Of a stretch of 64,000 nt of DNA, positions 35,679 through 44,187 are shown piece after piece. Each line of letters begins with the position of its first letter. The stretch's first letter is position 1. The stretch covers positions 1,178,001 to 1,242,000 of the forward strand of contig NZ_JAUSQL010000001.1 of assembly GCF_030811095.1 (NCBI RefSeq), given 5' to 3'. The notes beneath the pieces were generated by a model. That model was not told the origin of the DNA. It was given only the letters and a program-made list of their open reading frames with translations, and searched no databases. The DNA is from Trueperella abortisuis. Lineage in GTDB: Bacteria; Actinomycetota; Actinomycetes; Actinomycetales; Actinomycetaceae. The translations under genes and the position numbers were made by a program.

Positions 35679-37147
35679 TGATCCGATTCCTTCTCGCAGT
35701 CCTCGGCGGGGTGACGCTGTGGTTCGCCACCTCCACCGGCCTGTGGGTGGCGGGGTTTTTCGCGATTTCGCTGCTGTGGCTGGCGGTCCGGGGTAGGGCG
35801 GTGGGCGCCGGATTCGCCCTCGGCTGGTGCTGGGGTATCGCATTCTTCTTCCCACTCGTGAAGTGGGCCGCCGTCTCCACCGGGCTGATCGCCGCCCAGG
35901 TTGCGCTTGCCGTCGTGGAGGGGTGCTACCTCGGCGTCGTGGGGGCGGCGTGGGCGTTACTCTCGCGCGCGGGGGAACGACTGACTCGGCCGTGGCTGCG
36001 CGCACTGGCGGCCACCGCCATCTTCCTCGCCGTCGAACAGCTCCGCGGCATGTGGCCATACGGCGGCCTACCTTGGGGAACTTTGGCCTTCACGTTTACT
36101 ACCTCGCCGCTGGTCAGCTACGCGCCATACGGCTCGACGGCCCTGGTGGGCGGGGTTGCCGTCTTGATCGGGGTGCTCGCGGCGATGACACCGTCGATGA
36201 GCTACCTGCAGATCGCCGCATCGGTGGTGGCGGCCCTCGTACTCGTCATCGCCCCGGTTATCCTTCCGGTGGGAGCGCGCTCCTCGGGGAGCCTCAACGT
36301 CGCTATTGTACAGGGCAACGTGGCGCCCCCAGGCACGCAAGACCGCGCGCTAGCGGTGACGGAAAACCACGTGCGCGCAACGCGCGAACTGGTCAAGGCC
36401 TCCGAGACGAAACCCGATCTCATTCTGTGGCCGGAGTCTTCCTCGGATCGCGACATCCGGGTTGACGACGCCGCGGGTAGCCTCGTCTTCGACATGGTCG
36501 CCGACCTCGGCATCCCGCTCGTGATGGGCACGCAGAGCTATGTTGAGGGCGGGCGGTACAACGACGTGCTCGTCATCGAACCCGACGGCATCGCGGACCG
36601 CTATTCGAAACAACACCCCGTACCGTTCGGGGAATACATCCCGCACCGGGAACTGATCCACAAGATTACCGACGTCGTGGATCAGGTTTCCACAGACATG
36701 CTTCCTGGGACGGGCAAGGCCCAGGTGGAGGTGCCCTCGCTGGGACTGCGCCTGGCGGTGCCGATCTGCTTCGAGGTGGCCTACACCGACATCGTCGCCG
36801 AGGCGGTGCGCGGCAGCCAGCTGCTCGTCATCCCCACCAACAACGCCTCCTTTGGCACGAGCGAGCTGTCCTCCCAGCAGTTTTCGATGACGGCTTTCCG
36901 CGCGGTTGAGACCGGTCGCACTGCGATCCAGGTATCGACCTCAGGCATCTCGGGCGTGGCCGACCACCACGGCGTCGTCTACGAGACGGACCTGTTCACC
37001 AAAGATGCCCGAGTGGTGCAGGTGGCGCTGTATGACCGGACGACGTTCGCCACTTCGACGGCCGCACCCCGTAGGGTGATCGTCTTCGTCCTTGGCGCGC
37101 TTGGCGCTATCCTAGCGATAGGCATGTCGAGGCAAGGACGATCATGA
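35678..37147 (+). CDS. lnt: Apolipoprotein N-acyltransferase
   Basis: A 489-residue membrane enzyme N-acylating the lipoprotein cysteine. Several hydrophobic helices (residues 1-205) precede an extracytoplasmic carbon-nitrogen hydrolase domain. The catalytic triad is visible: Glu in LILWPESSS (about 250), Lys in RYSKQHPVPFGEY (about 310) and Cys in LAVPICFEVAYTD (about 366). It is followed by ppm1 with an ATGA overlap, the same neighbours as in mycobacteria and corynebacteria, where the two proteins cooperate or are fused. Confidence 0.95.
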   Translation: MIRFLLAVLGGVTLWFATSTGLWVAGFFAISLLWLAVRGRAVGAGFALGWCWGIAFFFPLVKWAAVSTGLIAAQVALAVVEGCYLGVVGAAWALLSRAGERLTRPWLRALAATAIFLAVEQLRGMWPYGGLPWGTLAFTFTTSPLVSYAPYGSTALVGGVAVLIGVLAAMTPSMSYLQIAASVVAALVLVIAPVILPVGARSSGSLNVAIVQGNVAPPGTQDRALAVTENHVRATRELVKASETKPDLILWPESSSDRDIRVDDAAGSLVFDMVADLGIPLVMGTQSYVEGGRYNDVLVIEPDGIADRYSKQHPVPFGEYIPHRELIHKITDVVDQVSTDMLPGTGKAQVEVPSLGLRLAVPICFEVAYTDIVAEAVRGSQLLVIPTNNASFGTSELSSQQFSMTAFRAVETGRTAIQVSTSGISGVADHHGVVYETDLFTKDARVVQVALYDRTTFATSTAAPRRVIVFVLGALGAILAIGMSRQGRS

Positions 37148-37893
37148 AGGTAGTCATCTGTATTCCAACCTATAACGAGCGCGAGTCTCTCCCGGGGCTC
37201 TTGGACCGGACGAGGGCGGCTGTCCCCGATGCCGACGTCCTCGTGATCGACGACAATTCCCCAGATGGCACGGGCGCCTTGGCCGATGATCGGGCTCAGC
37301 GCGATCCGCAGATTCACGTCATGCACCGTACGGCGAAGGAGGGCCTGGGGAGGGCCTATCTTGCGGGATTCGAGTGGGCCATCGAGCGCGGCTATAGCCA
37401 CGTGTGCGAGATGGACGCCGACGGCTCGCACCGCCCCGAGCAACTTGTCGACCTCCTCGCACGCGCCGACGCATGGGATAAGCCCGAACTCGTCATTGGC
37501 TCGAGGTGGACCGACGGTGGGGAAGTGGTGAACTGGCCCAAGCACAGGGAGCTCCTCTCCCGCGCCGGAAATCTTTACATCAAGATATGGCTGAACCTGC
37601 CAGCGAAGGATGCTACGGCGGGTTTCCGCGTCTACCGTGCGGACGCCCTCAAGCGACTGGATTTCGCGGCCGTCGAGTCCAAGGGATACTTTTTCCAGGT
37701 TGATATGACGCTGAAGATGACCGATATGGGTGCGCGGATTGCGGAGGTGCCGATCTCGTTCGTCGAGCGCGAGGCGGGCACGTCGAAAATGAGCGGCAAC
37801 ATCGTGCAGGAAGCGTTTTTGCGCGCCACGAAGCTCGGGATTGAGCGACGCGGCGCGCAATTGCGGGCTCTATGGGCTCGGGCTAGCGCTTAG
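37144..37893 (+). CDS. ppm1: Polyprenol monophosphomannose synthase
   Basis: A 249-residue GT2 glycosyltransferase moving mannose from GDP-mannose to polyprenyl phosphate. It opens with VVICIPTYNERESLPGLLD; the GT2 motifs are VLVIDDNSPDGTG and MDADGSHRPE (DxD). GSRWTDGGEVVNWPKHRELLSRAGN and DATAGFRVYR complete the Dpm1-like signature. The product would feed protein O-mannosylation or mannosylated glycolipids. Its stop overlaps the end of the convergent rbpA gene by 4 nt (37890-37893). Confidence 0.95.
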   Translation: MKVVICIPTYNERESLPGLLDRTRAAVPDADVLVIDDNSPDGTGALADDRAQRDPQIHVMHRTAKEGLGRAYLAGFEWAIERGYSHVCEMDADGSHRPEQLVDLLARADAWDKPELVIGSRWTDGGEVVNWPKHRELLSRAGNLYIKIWLNLPAKDATAGFRVYRADALKRLDFAAVESKGYFFQVDMTLKMTDMGARIAEVPISFVEREAGTSKMSGNIVQEAFLRATKLGIERRGAQLRALWARASA

Positions 37894-38243
37894 CGTAGGC
37901 GCTTGTAAAGCTTTCCCTGGCGCAGCAGCGCGAGGCGCTCGTCCAGCAAGACCTGCAGTTCCTCGATCGAACGACGCTCGAGCAGCATGTCCCAGTGGGT
38001 CCGTTGCGGCTTGGCCGGCTTCTCGTCGTCCTCACCCTCGACGGCGCCGATGAGCTCGGCGCGCTTGCCGCACTTGCATTCCCACGTCGCGGGCGCATCG
38101 GCGTCTTCGGCGAAGGTGACGGCAAACGTGTGCCCGTCCTCGCAGCGATAGTTTTCTTCGCGGCGCGCGACGAACGCGACGCCGGCATCGGACTCGAGCG
38201 AGTGCGCGCCGATCTTCATTCCGCGCAGTGAACGTTCTGCCAT
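37890..38243 (-). CDS. rbpA: RNA polymerase-binding protein RbpA
   Basis: A 117-residue actinobacteria-specific transcription factor that binds sigma-A/SigB-type holoenzyme and stabilises open complexes. MAERSLRGMKIGAHSLESDAGVAFVARREENYRCEDGHTF is the conserved N-terminal half. A core domain with CKCGK follows, then the C-terminal sigma-interaction region (THWDMLLERRSIEELQVLLDERLALLR). Its promoter region shows minus-strand TAAGAT (38272 to 38267) and a ribosome binding site AAAGGAGA 6 nt before the ATG. Confidence 0.97.
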   Translation of the reverse strand: MAERSLRGMKIGAHSLESDAGVAFVARREENYRCEDGHTFAVTFAEDADAPATWECKCGKRAELIGAVEGEDDEKPAKPQRTHWDMLLERRSIEELQVLLDERLALLRQGKLYKRLR

Positions 38244-38266
38244 GGTTGTCTCCTTTGTTTATGCCT

Positions 38267-38272
38267 ATCTTA
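38267..38272 (-). promoter_or_regulatory. -10 element of rbpA
   Basis: Minus-strand TAAGAT, 23 nt before the rbpA start, with AAAGGAGA between them. Confidence 0.5.
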
Positions 38273-38370
38273 ACGCCGGAAGATCACCACTTATGCCGAG
38301 CGGCCGGAAGGGGCGAGAATCCGCGGAAAGGGGCTATTAGTCGCGAGCCCAAATCCGCAACGAAGATCCG

Positions 38371-38384
38371 ATAATGTACATTAT
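38371..38384. promoter_or_regulatory. Palindromic operator candidate
   Basis: ATAATGTACATTAT is a perfect 14-bp AT-rich palindrome in otherwise GC-rich sequence, about 100 bp upstream of the rbpA promoter. Confidence 0.4.
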
Positions 38385-38387
38385 GTC

Positions 38388-38410
38388 AAAAGAGCGGGCG
38401 GGAACCCGCC
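38388..38410 (-). terminator. Terminator for the minus-strand MerR gene
   Basis: On the minus strand GGCGG-GTTC-CCGCC is followed by CGCTCTTTTG, about 130 nt after the MerR stop codon. Confidence 0.55.
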
Positions 38411-38541
38411 TCGACACGCCGTTCATGCCCGGTTGATAGAAATGAGCTGCGAACCCCTCCCCGGGCCCGCTCTCCCACGATTGCCGCGTGCACGTAGACG
38501 AACGCCTACCCGTGGCGCGTTAGCAGGCGCCCTCAGATCGC

Positions 38542-39102
38542 TTAGATCGCGTTACGCTTGGCGGCACGACGCGCGGCGAGCTCATCAATCGGCTCGTTGT
38601 GCGCGCGCTCGGTGGGAAGCTCAGAGAGCTCGCCTTCCACCTCTCGCCACACCTTACCCACGGCGATGCCGAACACGCCCTGGCCGCCCTGGATAAGGTC
38701 GATCACCTCGTCGTTCGAGGTGCACAGGTACACGGAGGCGCCGTCGCTCATGAGCGTGACGGCAGACAGATCCTCGACTCCGTATTCCGTGAGCTGGGCG
38801 ATGGCCACACGAATCTGCTGGAGGGATACGCCGGTGTCAAGCAGGCGCTTGACCACCTTGAGCACGAGCACGTCGCGGAAGGCATAGAGACGCTGCGAGC
38901 CGGAGCCCTTCGCAGAGCGGATCGAGGGCGAGACAAGCCCGATGCGATCCCAATAGTCAAGCTGACGGTAGGTGATGCCGAGCGCGCGGCACACGGCCGG
39001 CCCGCGGTAGCCGGTCTCCGTGTCAAGATCCGGCAACTGGCCACCAAAGAGCGTTCCCTGTGCGAGCTGCGGGCGTGCGCCATGTGCGGTTGCGTCACTC
39101 AC
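38542..39102 (-). CDS. MerR-family transcription regulator (mycobacterial Rv1830-like)
   Basis: A 186-residue regulator. The MerR winged-helix DNA-binding domain is GYRGPAVCRALGITYRQLDYWDRIGLVSPSIRSAKGSGSQRLYAFRDVLVLKVVKRLLDTGVSLQQIR (about residues 31-98). A C-terminal domain follows without obvious effector cysteines. Second MerR gene of the garA-ftsR-MerR cluster found across actinobacteria; the DUF151 gene that often separates the two is missing. GTG start with AAGGAGG 6 nt upstream. A palindrome at 39202-39216 lies upstream of its promoter region. Confidence 0.88.
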   Translation of the reverse strand: MSDATAHGARPQLAQGTLFGGQLPDLDTETGYRGPAVCRALGITYRQLDYWDRIGLVSPSIRSAKGSGSQRLYAFRDVLVLKVVKRLLDTGVSLQQIRVAIAQLTEYGVEDLSAVTLMSDGASVYLCTSNDEVIDLIQGGQGVFGIAVGKVWREVEGELSELPTERAHNEPIDELAARRAAKRNAI

Positions 39103-39169
39103 GTCAGCCTCCTTCGAATTGTTACCTCTAGCGTAAACCGGAAGTGGGGCGATCTCAACGAAGCTGCTT

Positions 39170-39187
39170 GAAACACGCGCGGCGTGT
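39170..39187 (-). terminator. Hairpin after ftsR
   Basis: ACACGC/GCGTGT with a 3-nt loop; the minus-strand 3' side runs into TTTC. Confidence 0.45.
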
Positions 39188-39201
39188 CTTTGTGCCGTGT
39201 C

Positions 39202-39216
39202 TCAAGTTCAACTTGA
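39202..39216. promoter_or_regulatory. Palindromic regulator site candidate
   Basis: TCAAGTTCAACTTGA is a perfect 15-bp palindrome (7+1+7) between ftsR and the second MerR gene. Its size and symmetry suit a MerR dimer. Confidence 0.5.
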
Positions 39217-39228
39217 AGTTTCGCTCCC

Positions 39229-39978
39229 CTATCTCAGTTGGACGTCGATGTTTTCCGTCAGCAGCGCTCGATACAGGTTGGTCAGCATTGTCGCCAGTTC
39301 CGCCGATTCGTTGACCACCCGCTCCTTGGCCAGTGGCGTGTTGCGCGCGCGCTCGGTGGCGAGGCGACTGGCGACATTAGTGGCGTGCGCGTGCGCGGAG
39401 TTCTTCACCTGACGCAGGCTGCGAAGATCCATGCCGGCCTCCCCCAGCATCTTCGAGTAGCGCACGATGTCCACGGCGTGCGCCGTCAAGCGCCCACGGG
39501 CATCAGGGATGATCATGCCGGCGTCTACCAGCTGGTCGATTTCGGCGAGTGAGGTGCCCGTTAGCGCTGCGAGCTCATCCCTGCGGATCCGGATCCCCGG
39601 GGTTGGACGAACCTCCGGCTCGGCACTGAGCGCGCGCAACTTGCCGGGGTGCTCTTGGCTGACCCGCCCGGAGTCGAGCTGGGCGAGCATCTCCTTGATC
39701 TGTGGCAACGGAACGTAGCGGTCTCGCTGCTCGACCAGGATGAAGCGCAGGCGCTCAACATCGGCGATCGAGAAGATGCGCTGGTTCGACTCGGTGCGGT
39801 ACGGGTCGATGAGCCCTTGGGACTCGAAGTAGCGGATCTTCGAAGCGGCCAGAAACGGGAATTCCCGGCGCAAGTGAGTAGTGACCTCACCGATCTTCAG
39901 CGTGGGCTCGTGTGAGAGGTCGTGTGGCCAGGAGCTGGGAAGAGACTCCTCCCCAGCGCTTTGCGGCAGTGGACTCAT
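39229..39978 (-). CDS. ftsR: MerR-family regulator FtsR
   Basis: A 249-residue MerR-type regulator. The DNA-binding domain is TLKIGEVTTHLRREFPFLAASKIRYFESQGLIDPYRTESNQRIFSIADVERLRFILVEQRDRYVPLPQIKEML (about 26-97). A C-terminal region (about 125-249) repeats a degenerate MerR-like fold. It corresponds to mycobacterial Rv1828 and corynebacterial FtsR, which activates ftsZ. Start overlaps the garA stop (ATGA), so garA-ftsR form an operon. The role in division is inferred from homologues. Confidence 0.88.
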   Translation of the reverse strand: MSPLPQSAGEESLPSSWPHDLSHEPTLKIGEVTTHLRREFPFLAASKIRYFESQGLIDPYRTESNQRIFSIADVERLRFILVEQRDRYVPLPQIKEMLAQLDSGRVSQEHPGKLRALSAEPEVRPTPGIRIRRDELAALTGTSLAEIDQLVDAGMIIPDARGRLTAHAVDIVRYSKMLGEAGMDLRSLRQVKNSAHAHATNVASRLATERARNTPLAKERVVNESAELATMLTNLYRALLTENIDVQLR

Positions 39979-40424
39979 TCGCCTGCCTGCCGAGATGCGT
40001 AGAAGGTCAGCTGGAACTTGCCGATACGCACCTCGTCGCCGTCATTAAGCTTGGCTTCCTCCACCTGCTGGAGGTTGACGTACGTGCCGTTGAGCGAGCC
40101 GATATCGCGCACGTAGAAGTCGCGCCCGTTGCGCAGGAAGAAGGCGTGCTTACGGGAGACCGTGACGTCGTCGAGGAAGATGTCCGACTTCGGGTGGCGC
40201 CCGACAGTGGTCGAATCCGCGTTGAGCAGGAAGCGGGCACCCGCGTTGGCGCCGGTGTGAGCGATGAGCAACGCCGAGGTGGGCGGCAACGCGTTGATCG
40301 TGGCCAAATCCTCCGGATCGAGACCCCGCACCACAGGTGCCGGCTCCACGGCGTCGTTAATCGCCGTAAAACGTGACGTGGAGGTGGGGTCAATTCCCTG
40401 CGGGTTTACCTCGAAATCTGCCAT
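39975..40424 (-). CDS. garA: FHA-domain protein GarA/OdhI
   Basis: A 149-residue protein with a C-terminal forkhead-associated domain (about 58-145): TTVGRHPKSDIFLDDVTVSRKHAFFLRNGRDFYVRDIGSLNGTYVN, with the phosphothreonine-binding GR, S, R, H and N residues. Homologues inhibit 2-oxoglutarate dehydrogenase and switch on phosphorylation of an N-terminal ETTS threonine by PknB/PknG. That motif is not present; the N-terminus has TSTSRFT instead, so the phosphorylation site may differ. ATG 40424 has AAGGGG 5 nt upstream; a GTG one codon earlier is possible. Confidence 0.85.
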   Translation of the reverse strand: MADFEVNPQGIDPTSTSRFTAINDAVEPAPVVRGLDPEDLATINALPPTSALLIAHTGANAGARFLLNADSTTVGRHPKSDIFLDDVTVSRKHAFFLRNGRDFYVRDIGSLNGTYVNLQQVEEAKLNDGDEVRIGKFQLTFYASRQAGE

Positions 40425-40449
40425 CACTTCCCCTTCCCTTATTCACACA

Positions 40450-40455
40450 ATTTTA
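40450..40455 (-). promoter_or_regulatory. -10 element of garA-ftsR
   Basis: Minus-strand TAAAAT, 25 nt before the garA ATG, with AAGGGG between. Confidence 0.45.
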
Positions 40456-40503
40456 ACGCACGAGCGAAGACGTGTCATTGCTGGTCGTCAACTGGGGATA
40501 AGC

Positions 40504-43017
40504 TCACGCAGCCTGCGCGCGGAGCATGCGCAGGTGCTCGTCGCGGCAGTCGAGGATAACCTTTCGCAACGCGCCAGGCGCCTCCGGGTTGGCATCCAGC
40601 CACTGTCCTGCCGCCACGACGTCCGGATGCTCCTGTGGGCTCGTCGCTTCGCCGAGATCCGTCATCGGGTAGAGCCCGTAGATGATGCGTTCGGCGATCT
40701 CCTGCGAACGCGTCGACCAGATTTCGGTCAGTTGACCGAAGTAGTCGCCAAGAGCGGCCGTCTTCTCCGCGGCCCGCAGAGGCTGACGCAGACCGTCGAT
40801 GAGCGCCTGGACGTGGTCGTTAGACAGCCCTCCAGCGAGCACCTTGGCCAGCGTATCGGCGGCAGTGCCCGGCATGCTCGCGGTGGCATACATGTGTGCG
40901 ACGACATCGGCGGCTGTCCCCGTCCTCGCGAGCTCGGAGTCGAGCTCGTCTTGGCTCGCGGTCCCGGTTGCCGCCAGCGCCGCGAGGTAGGCCCAGCGCA
41001 GGTCCTGGTCATCGGTGTTCTCCAGTAGTCTCACGACGGCGTCCGCCCGGCTCGGCAGCGACTGCCCGGCTCGCGCCGCGGCCCGTGACCAGATCAGGCG
41101 GGTGTCGGGGTCGCCCGCGATGTTCGCCACGGCCGCGTCGAAGAAGGATTCCAGCTCGGCCTCGCGTACGTCTGCCTTCGTGTAGGCGCGCAGCGCGGAG
41201 ACCGAGTTGAGGGTGCGGGCCGCGAGCAGGCCCGAGCTGGTCCCCTGCGCAGAGCGCGCGGTGAAGTGGGCGTAGCCGACAGCGGGAAGCAGACCGTCGC
41301 GGACCATCTCCCATAATGCGGAGCTGACCACGCACTGAGCGAGCGGCTCGTCCAGTTCGTGGGCCAACGCGGCGGCGAGCGATCGCTCGTCGAAGGAGAT
41401 CTTGAGGTAGGAAAGGGCATGGTCGTTGGGAAGGATGAGGTCTGCGTCGGCCCCGATCTCATCCCAGTCGACCACGACGGCATCGGTGAGCTCGACGTCG
41501 GTGGCGCCCGTGCGAACAAGACGGTCACCGTCGAGCCTCCAGCCGGAAACGTTCAGGTGGTGCGGGCGGGTGATGGGGGCACCGGCGGGATCGACTCCGA
41601 CCTGACGCAGCGTCACGCCGTGCGGTCCGCGCTCGATAGTGACCGAGGATACTCCGGCCGTCTCAAGCCAGTGCCGCGCCCAGCCGCGAACGTCCTTTCC
41701 CGACGTGGTCTCAAGAGCCCCGAGAAGGTCGTCGAGAGTGGCGTTGGAGAAAGCCCTGTCCTTGAACAGTAGGGCGGCTCCTGCGAAGAACTCCTTCTCC
41801 CCCACCCATGCCACAAGCTGACGTAGCACGGCCGCGCCCTTGGCGTAGGTGATGCCGTCGAAAACCTGGTCGGCGGCCTCAAGATCCACGACGTCGGCCA
41901 CGATGGGGTGTGTTGTCGGGTACTGGTCATTACGCAGAGCCCAGGCTACGCGGGCGCCGGCAAAATTCTCCCATGCCTCCGTGTACTGGGTAGCCGCGAC
42001 CATACTCCACGCTCCCATGAACTCGGCAAAAGACTCCTTCAGCCACAGATCGTCCCACCACACGGGCGTGACGAGATCGCCGAACCACATGTGGCTCATC
42101 TCATGCAGGATAGTGTTGGCGCGGCTGGCGCGCTGGGAACGGGTGGACTGGCCGCGGAAGATGTAGGCGTCCTCGGAGAAAGTCACGCAACCGGGGTTCT
42201 CCATCGCGCCGAGGTTGTATTCGGGCACGAAGACCGAATCGTACTTGCCCCACACGTAGGGGTAGTCGAAGACTTGCGGCAACAGCGCCAGGCCCTGCTT
42301 CGTCACCGTCGAGATGTCCTGCAGGTCGAAATGGTCTTTGAGGGAGGTACGGCAGTAGAAACCGAGCTTGACCTCCTGCCCGTCCACCTCAGTCGAATCG
42401 GCGAAGGCATGGTAGGGCCCACCGATGAACGCAGTGAGGTAGGTAGACATACGCTTCGTGGTCGCGAACTGGGTACGCGTGAGCTCCTCGCCCCGGCTGT
42501 TTGCTCCCGCCGCACCCGTGCCGGTGGCCTCCCCGTTGGAGAGCACCACCCACGCGGCGGGGGCCGTGATCGAGATGGTGAAAGTCGCCTTGAGGTCCGG
42601 CTGTTCGAAGTTGGGGTAGACGCGACGAGCGTCGGCGGGCTCGAACTGTGTGTAGAGGTAGGTCTGGCCATCAACGGGGTCACGGAAGCGGTGGAGCCCC
42701 TCCCCCGTCGTCGAATATATCCCGCGCCCGGCGACCTCCACCGCGTGGTGGCCCTCCGGAATCTCCACAGTAACGCGCGCACCGTCGAAGGTAAAGGGCA
42801 CGACGGCGTCGTCGATCTTGACGCTTGAGACGTCGGCGCCGATGAAGTCGAGGAAGGTGTCACCGCGCTCCGCCGCCTTCAGTTCGATGCGGGAAACGAC
42901 GCCGAAGGTGGTGGCCTTCGAGGTCGCCTCGGACACGTCCAGATCGATGGTGTAGCCGTCCAGGCTCAACAGCTTGGCGCGGCGGCGGGCTTCTTCACGC
43001 TTCAGATTCTCGGTCAC
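40504..43017 (-). CDS. pepN: M1-family aminopeptidase N
   Basis: An 837-residue zinc metallopeptidase removing N-terminal residues from peptides. The exopeptidase motif GAMENPG is present, as is the HEMSH zinc site followed by the third ligand in WLKESFAEF (HExxH-18-E). The catalytic tyrosine lies in the usual downstream position, and an ERAP1-like C-terminal helical domain (about 500-837) completes the fold. The start is GTG 43017; AGGAGGGG lies rather far upstream. It diverges from the DDAH gene with 71 bp between. Confidence 0.95.
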   Translation of the reverse strand: MTENLKREEARRRAKLLSLDGYTIDLDVSEATSKATTFGVVSRIELKAAERGDTFLDFIGADVSSVKIDDAVVPFTFDGARVTVEIPEGHHAVEVAGRGIYSTTGEGLHRFRDPVDGQTYLYTQFEPADARRVYPNFEQPDLKATFTISITAPAAWVVLSNGEATGTGAAGANSRGEELTRTQFATTKRMSTYLTAFIGGPYHAFADSTEVDGQEVKLGFYCRTSLKDHFDLQDISTVTKQGLALLPQVFDYPYVWGKYDSVFVPEYNLGAMENPGCVTFSEDAYIFRGQSTRSQRASRANTILHEMSHMWFGDLVTPVWWDDLWLKESFAEFMGAWSMVAATQYTEAWENFAGARVAWALRNDQYPTTHPIVADVVDLEAADQVFDGITYAKGAAVLRQLVAWVGEKEFFAGAALLFKDRAFSNATLDDLLGALETTSGKDVRGWARHWLETAGVSSVTIERGPHGVTLRQVGVDPAGAPITRPHHLNVSGWRLDGDRLVRTGATDVELTDAVVVDWDEIGADADLILPNDHALSYLKISFDERSLAAALAHELDEPLAQCVVSSALWEMVRDGLLPAVGYAHFTARSAQGTSSGLLAARTLNSVSALRAYTKADVREAELESFFDAAVANIAGDPDTRLIWSRAAARAGQSLPSRADAVVRLLENTDDQDLRWAYLAALAATGTASQDELDSELARTGTAADVVAHMYATASMPGTAADTLAKVLAGGLSNDHVQALIDGLRQPLRAAEKTAALGDYFGQLTEIWSTRSQEIAERIIYGLYPMTDLGEATSPQEHPDVVAAGQWLDANPEAPGALRKVILDCRDEHLRMLRAQAA

Positions 43018-43075
43018 TGCTCAATTCTCACCCCTCCTTATCGCGCTGACAAGTCCGCGCGTCGCCCCGACGGGC

Positions 43076-43089
43076 TACGCTAGTAGGTA
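43076..43089 (+). promoter_or_regulatory. Leaderless -10 of the DDAH gene
   Basis: TACGCT at 43076-43081, 7 nt, then ATG 43089. Confidence 0.45.
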
Positions 43090-43850
43090 TGAATCTTGAT
43101 TATGCGCTTGTACGCCGCCCCTCTCCCATCATGGACCGCGGCCAGCTGACACACCTTCAGCCGACGCCAATGAGCTACGAGCTCGCACTGACGCAGTGGC
43201 AGGATTACTGCGAGGTGCTCTCCCACTACACCGACGTGGTGGAGGTCGAGCCGACCCCGGATCTGCCAGACTCGATCTTCGTGGAAGACACCGTCTTCAC
43301 CTACGGCAACGTGGCTGTCCGCACGAACATGCATCCCACGCGTGCCGCGGAGCAGGACAGCGTGATCAGAGTGCTGGAGGCCCGCGGCTTCACCGTCGTG
43401 GGCCTTCCCGAAGGCGCCCGGCTCGAGGGCGGAGACGTGCTGAAGTTCGGTGGCAAGGTGTGGGTGGGTTTGTCCACCCGTAGCAACGACGCCGGGGTCG
43501 GCGCGTTGCGTGAGATTCTCGCGCCGCAAGGCGTGGAGGTGGTGGGCGTGCCCGTTGAGCGCGCGTTGCACTTGAAGTCCTGCCTGACCGCACTGCCCGA
43601 TGGAACTTTCATCACGCACAGGGACTATGCCCCTCCAGCCGAGTGCTTCCCCGGCCTGCGCTACGTCCCGGAGTTCCTCGGCACACAGGTCGTGCTACTT
43701 GGCGGCAACAGCTTGCTGATCTCAGCCTCTGCGCCGCAGACTGCCGACTACCTGCGCGGCCTCGGCTTTGAGGTGGTGGCATGCGAGCTCACCGAAATCG
43801 AGAAGATGGAAGGGTCGTGCACCTGTCTGTCAGTGCGGATCCGGGGATAG
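43089..43850 (+). CDS. Dimethylargininase-like amidinohydrolase
   Basis: A 253-residue protein of the DDAH/arginine deiminase fold, which hydrolyses methylated arginines to citrulline or related guanidines. Conserved features are LPDSIFVEDTVF (substrate-binding Asp/Glu region), RLEGGDVL, the catalytic His in ERALHLKSCLTAL (about 157) and the C-terminal nucleophile in GSCTCLSVR (Cys about 246, after the Thr). Substrate preference cannot be told from sequence alone. A leaderless-type promoter precedes it, and a 12-bp hairpin overlaps its stop codon. Confidence 0.85.
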   Translation: MNLDYALVRRPSPIMDRGQLTHLQPTPMSYELALTQWQDYCEVLSHYTDVVEVEPTPDLPDSIFVEDTVFTYGNVAVRTNMHPTRAAEQDSVIRVLEARGFTVVGLPEGARLEGGDVLKFGGKVWVGLSTRSNDAGVGALREILAPQGVEVVGVPVERALHLKSCLTALPDGTFITHRDYAPPAECFPGLRYVPEFLGTQVVLLGGNSLLISASAPQTADYLRGLGFEVVACELTEIEKMEGSCTCLSVRIRG

Positions 43851-43860
43851 ACAGGTGCAC
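43817..43860 (+). terminator. Hairpin over the DDAH stop codon
   Basis: GTGCACCTGTC (43817-43827) pairs with GACAGGTGCAC (43850-43860), extendable to 12 bp; 22-nt loop, no T-run. Confidence 0.5.
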
Positions 43861-43943
43861 GGTGGCGTGACCGGGCCAATGCGCGTCGTTGATTCTGGCG
43901 ATGCATGCGCAGCTGTGGTGAGTCGCACCAACCCGGTACAGAT

Positions 43944-43974
43944 TTGGTAAAACGACTGGGCTTTCGGCTAAGAT
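43944..43974 (+). promoter_or_regulatory. Promoter of tRNA-Pro
   Basis: TTGGTA (43944-43949), 19-bp spacer, TAAGAT (43969-43974), 19 nt before the mature tRNA. Confidence 0.55.
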
Positions 43975-43993
43975 CTATACGTCCAACGCGACA

Positions 43994-44070
<77 letters not shown>

Positions 44071-44073
44071 TGT

Positions 44074-44113
44074 GATGTCTCGCGACATAGCCGGAATTAT
44101 ATCGCGAGACATC
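44074..44113. repeat. Inverted repeat at the island edge
   Basis: GATGTCTCGCGA (44074-44085) and TCGCGAGACATC (44102-44113) are perfect 12-bp inverted copies, 16 nt apart, 4 nt after the tRNA CCA. It may be a terminator for the tRNA or the fused ends of a lost insertion sequence. Confidence 0.7.
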
Positions 44114-44187
44114 CCACCTGAGCTGCGGCACCATTTGTTCCTACCAAGAGCACTGGAAGCCGTGGCGCCAAAAAGTATGGGTCGCCG

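Larger units (their letters stand above)
38273..38541. other. Intergenic region between rbpA and the MerR gene
   Basis: I see no convincing gene here. It holds a 14-bp perfect palindrome ATAATGTACATTAT (38371-38384) and a GGCGG-GTTC-CCGCC hairpin (38397-38410) followed by a T-run on the minus strand. An 8-bp inverted pair GAGCGGGC/GCCCGCTC (38392-38399 with 38465-38472) is also present. Confidence 0.6.

Noticed and set aside
38433..38696. 87-codon plus-strand frame between rbpA and the MerR gene
   Set aside because: Half of it is antisense to the MerR gene; Arg/Pro-rich composition and no start signals.
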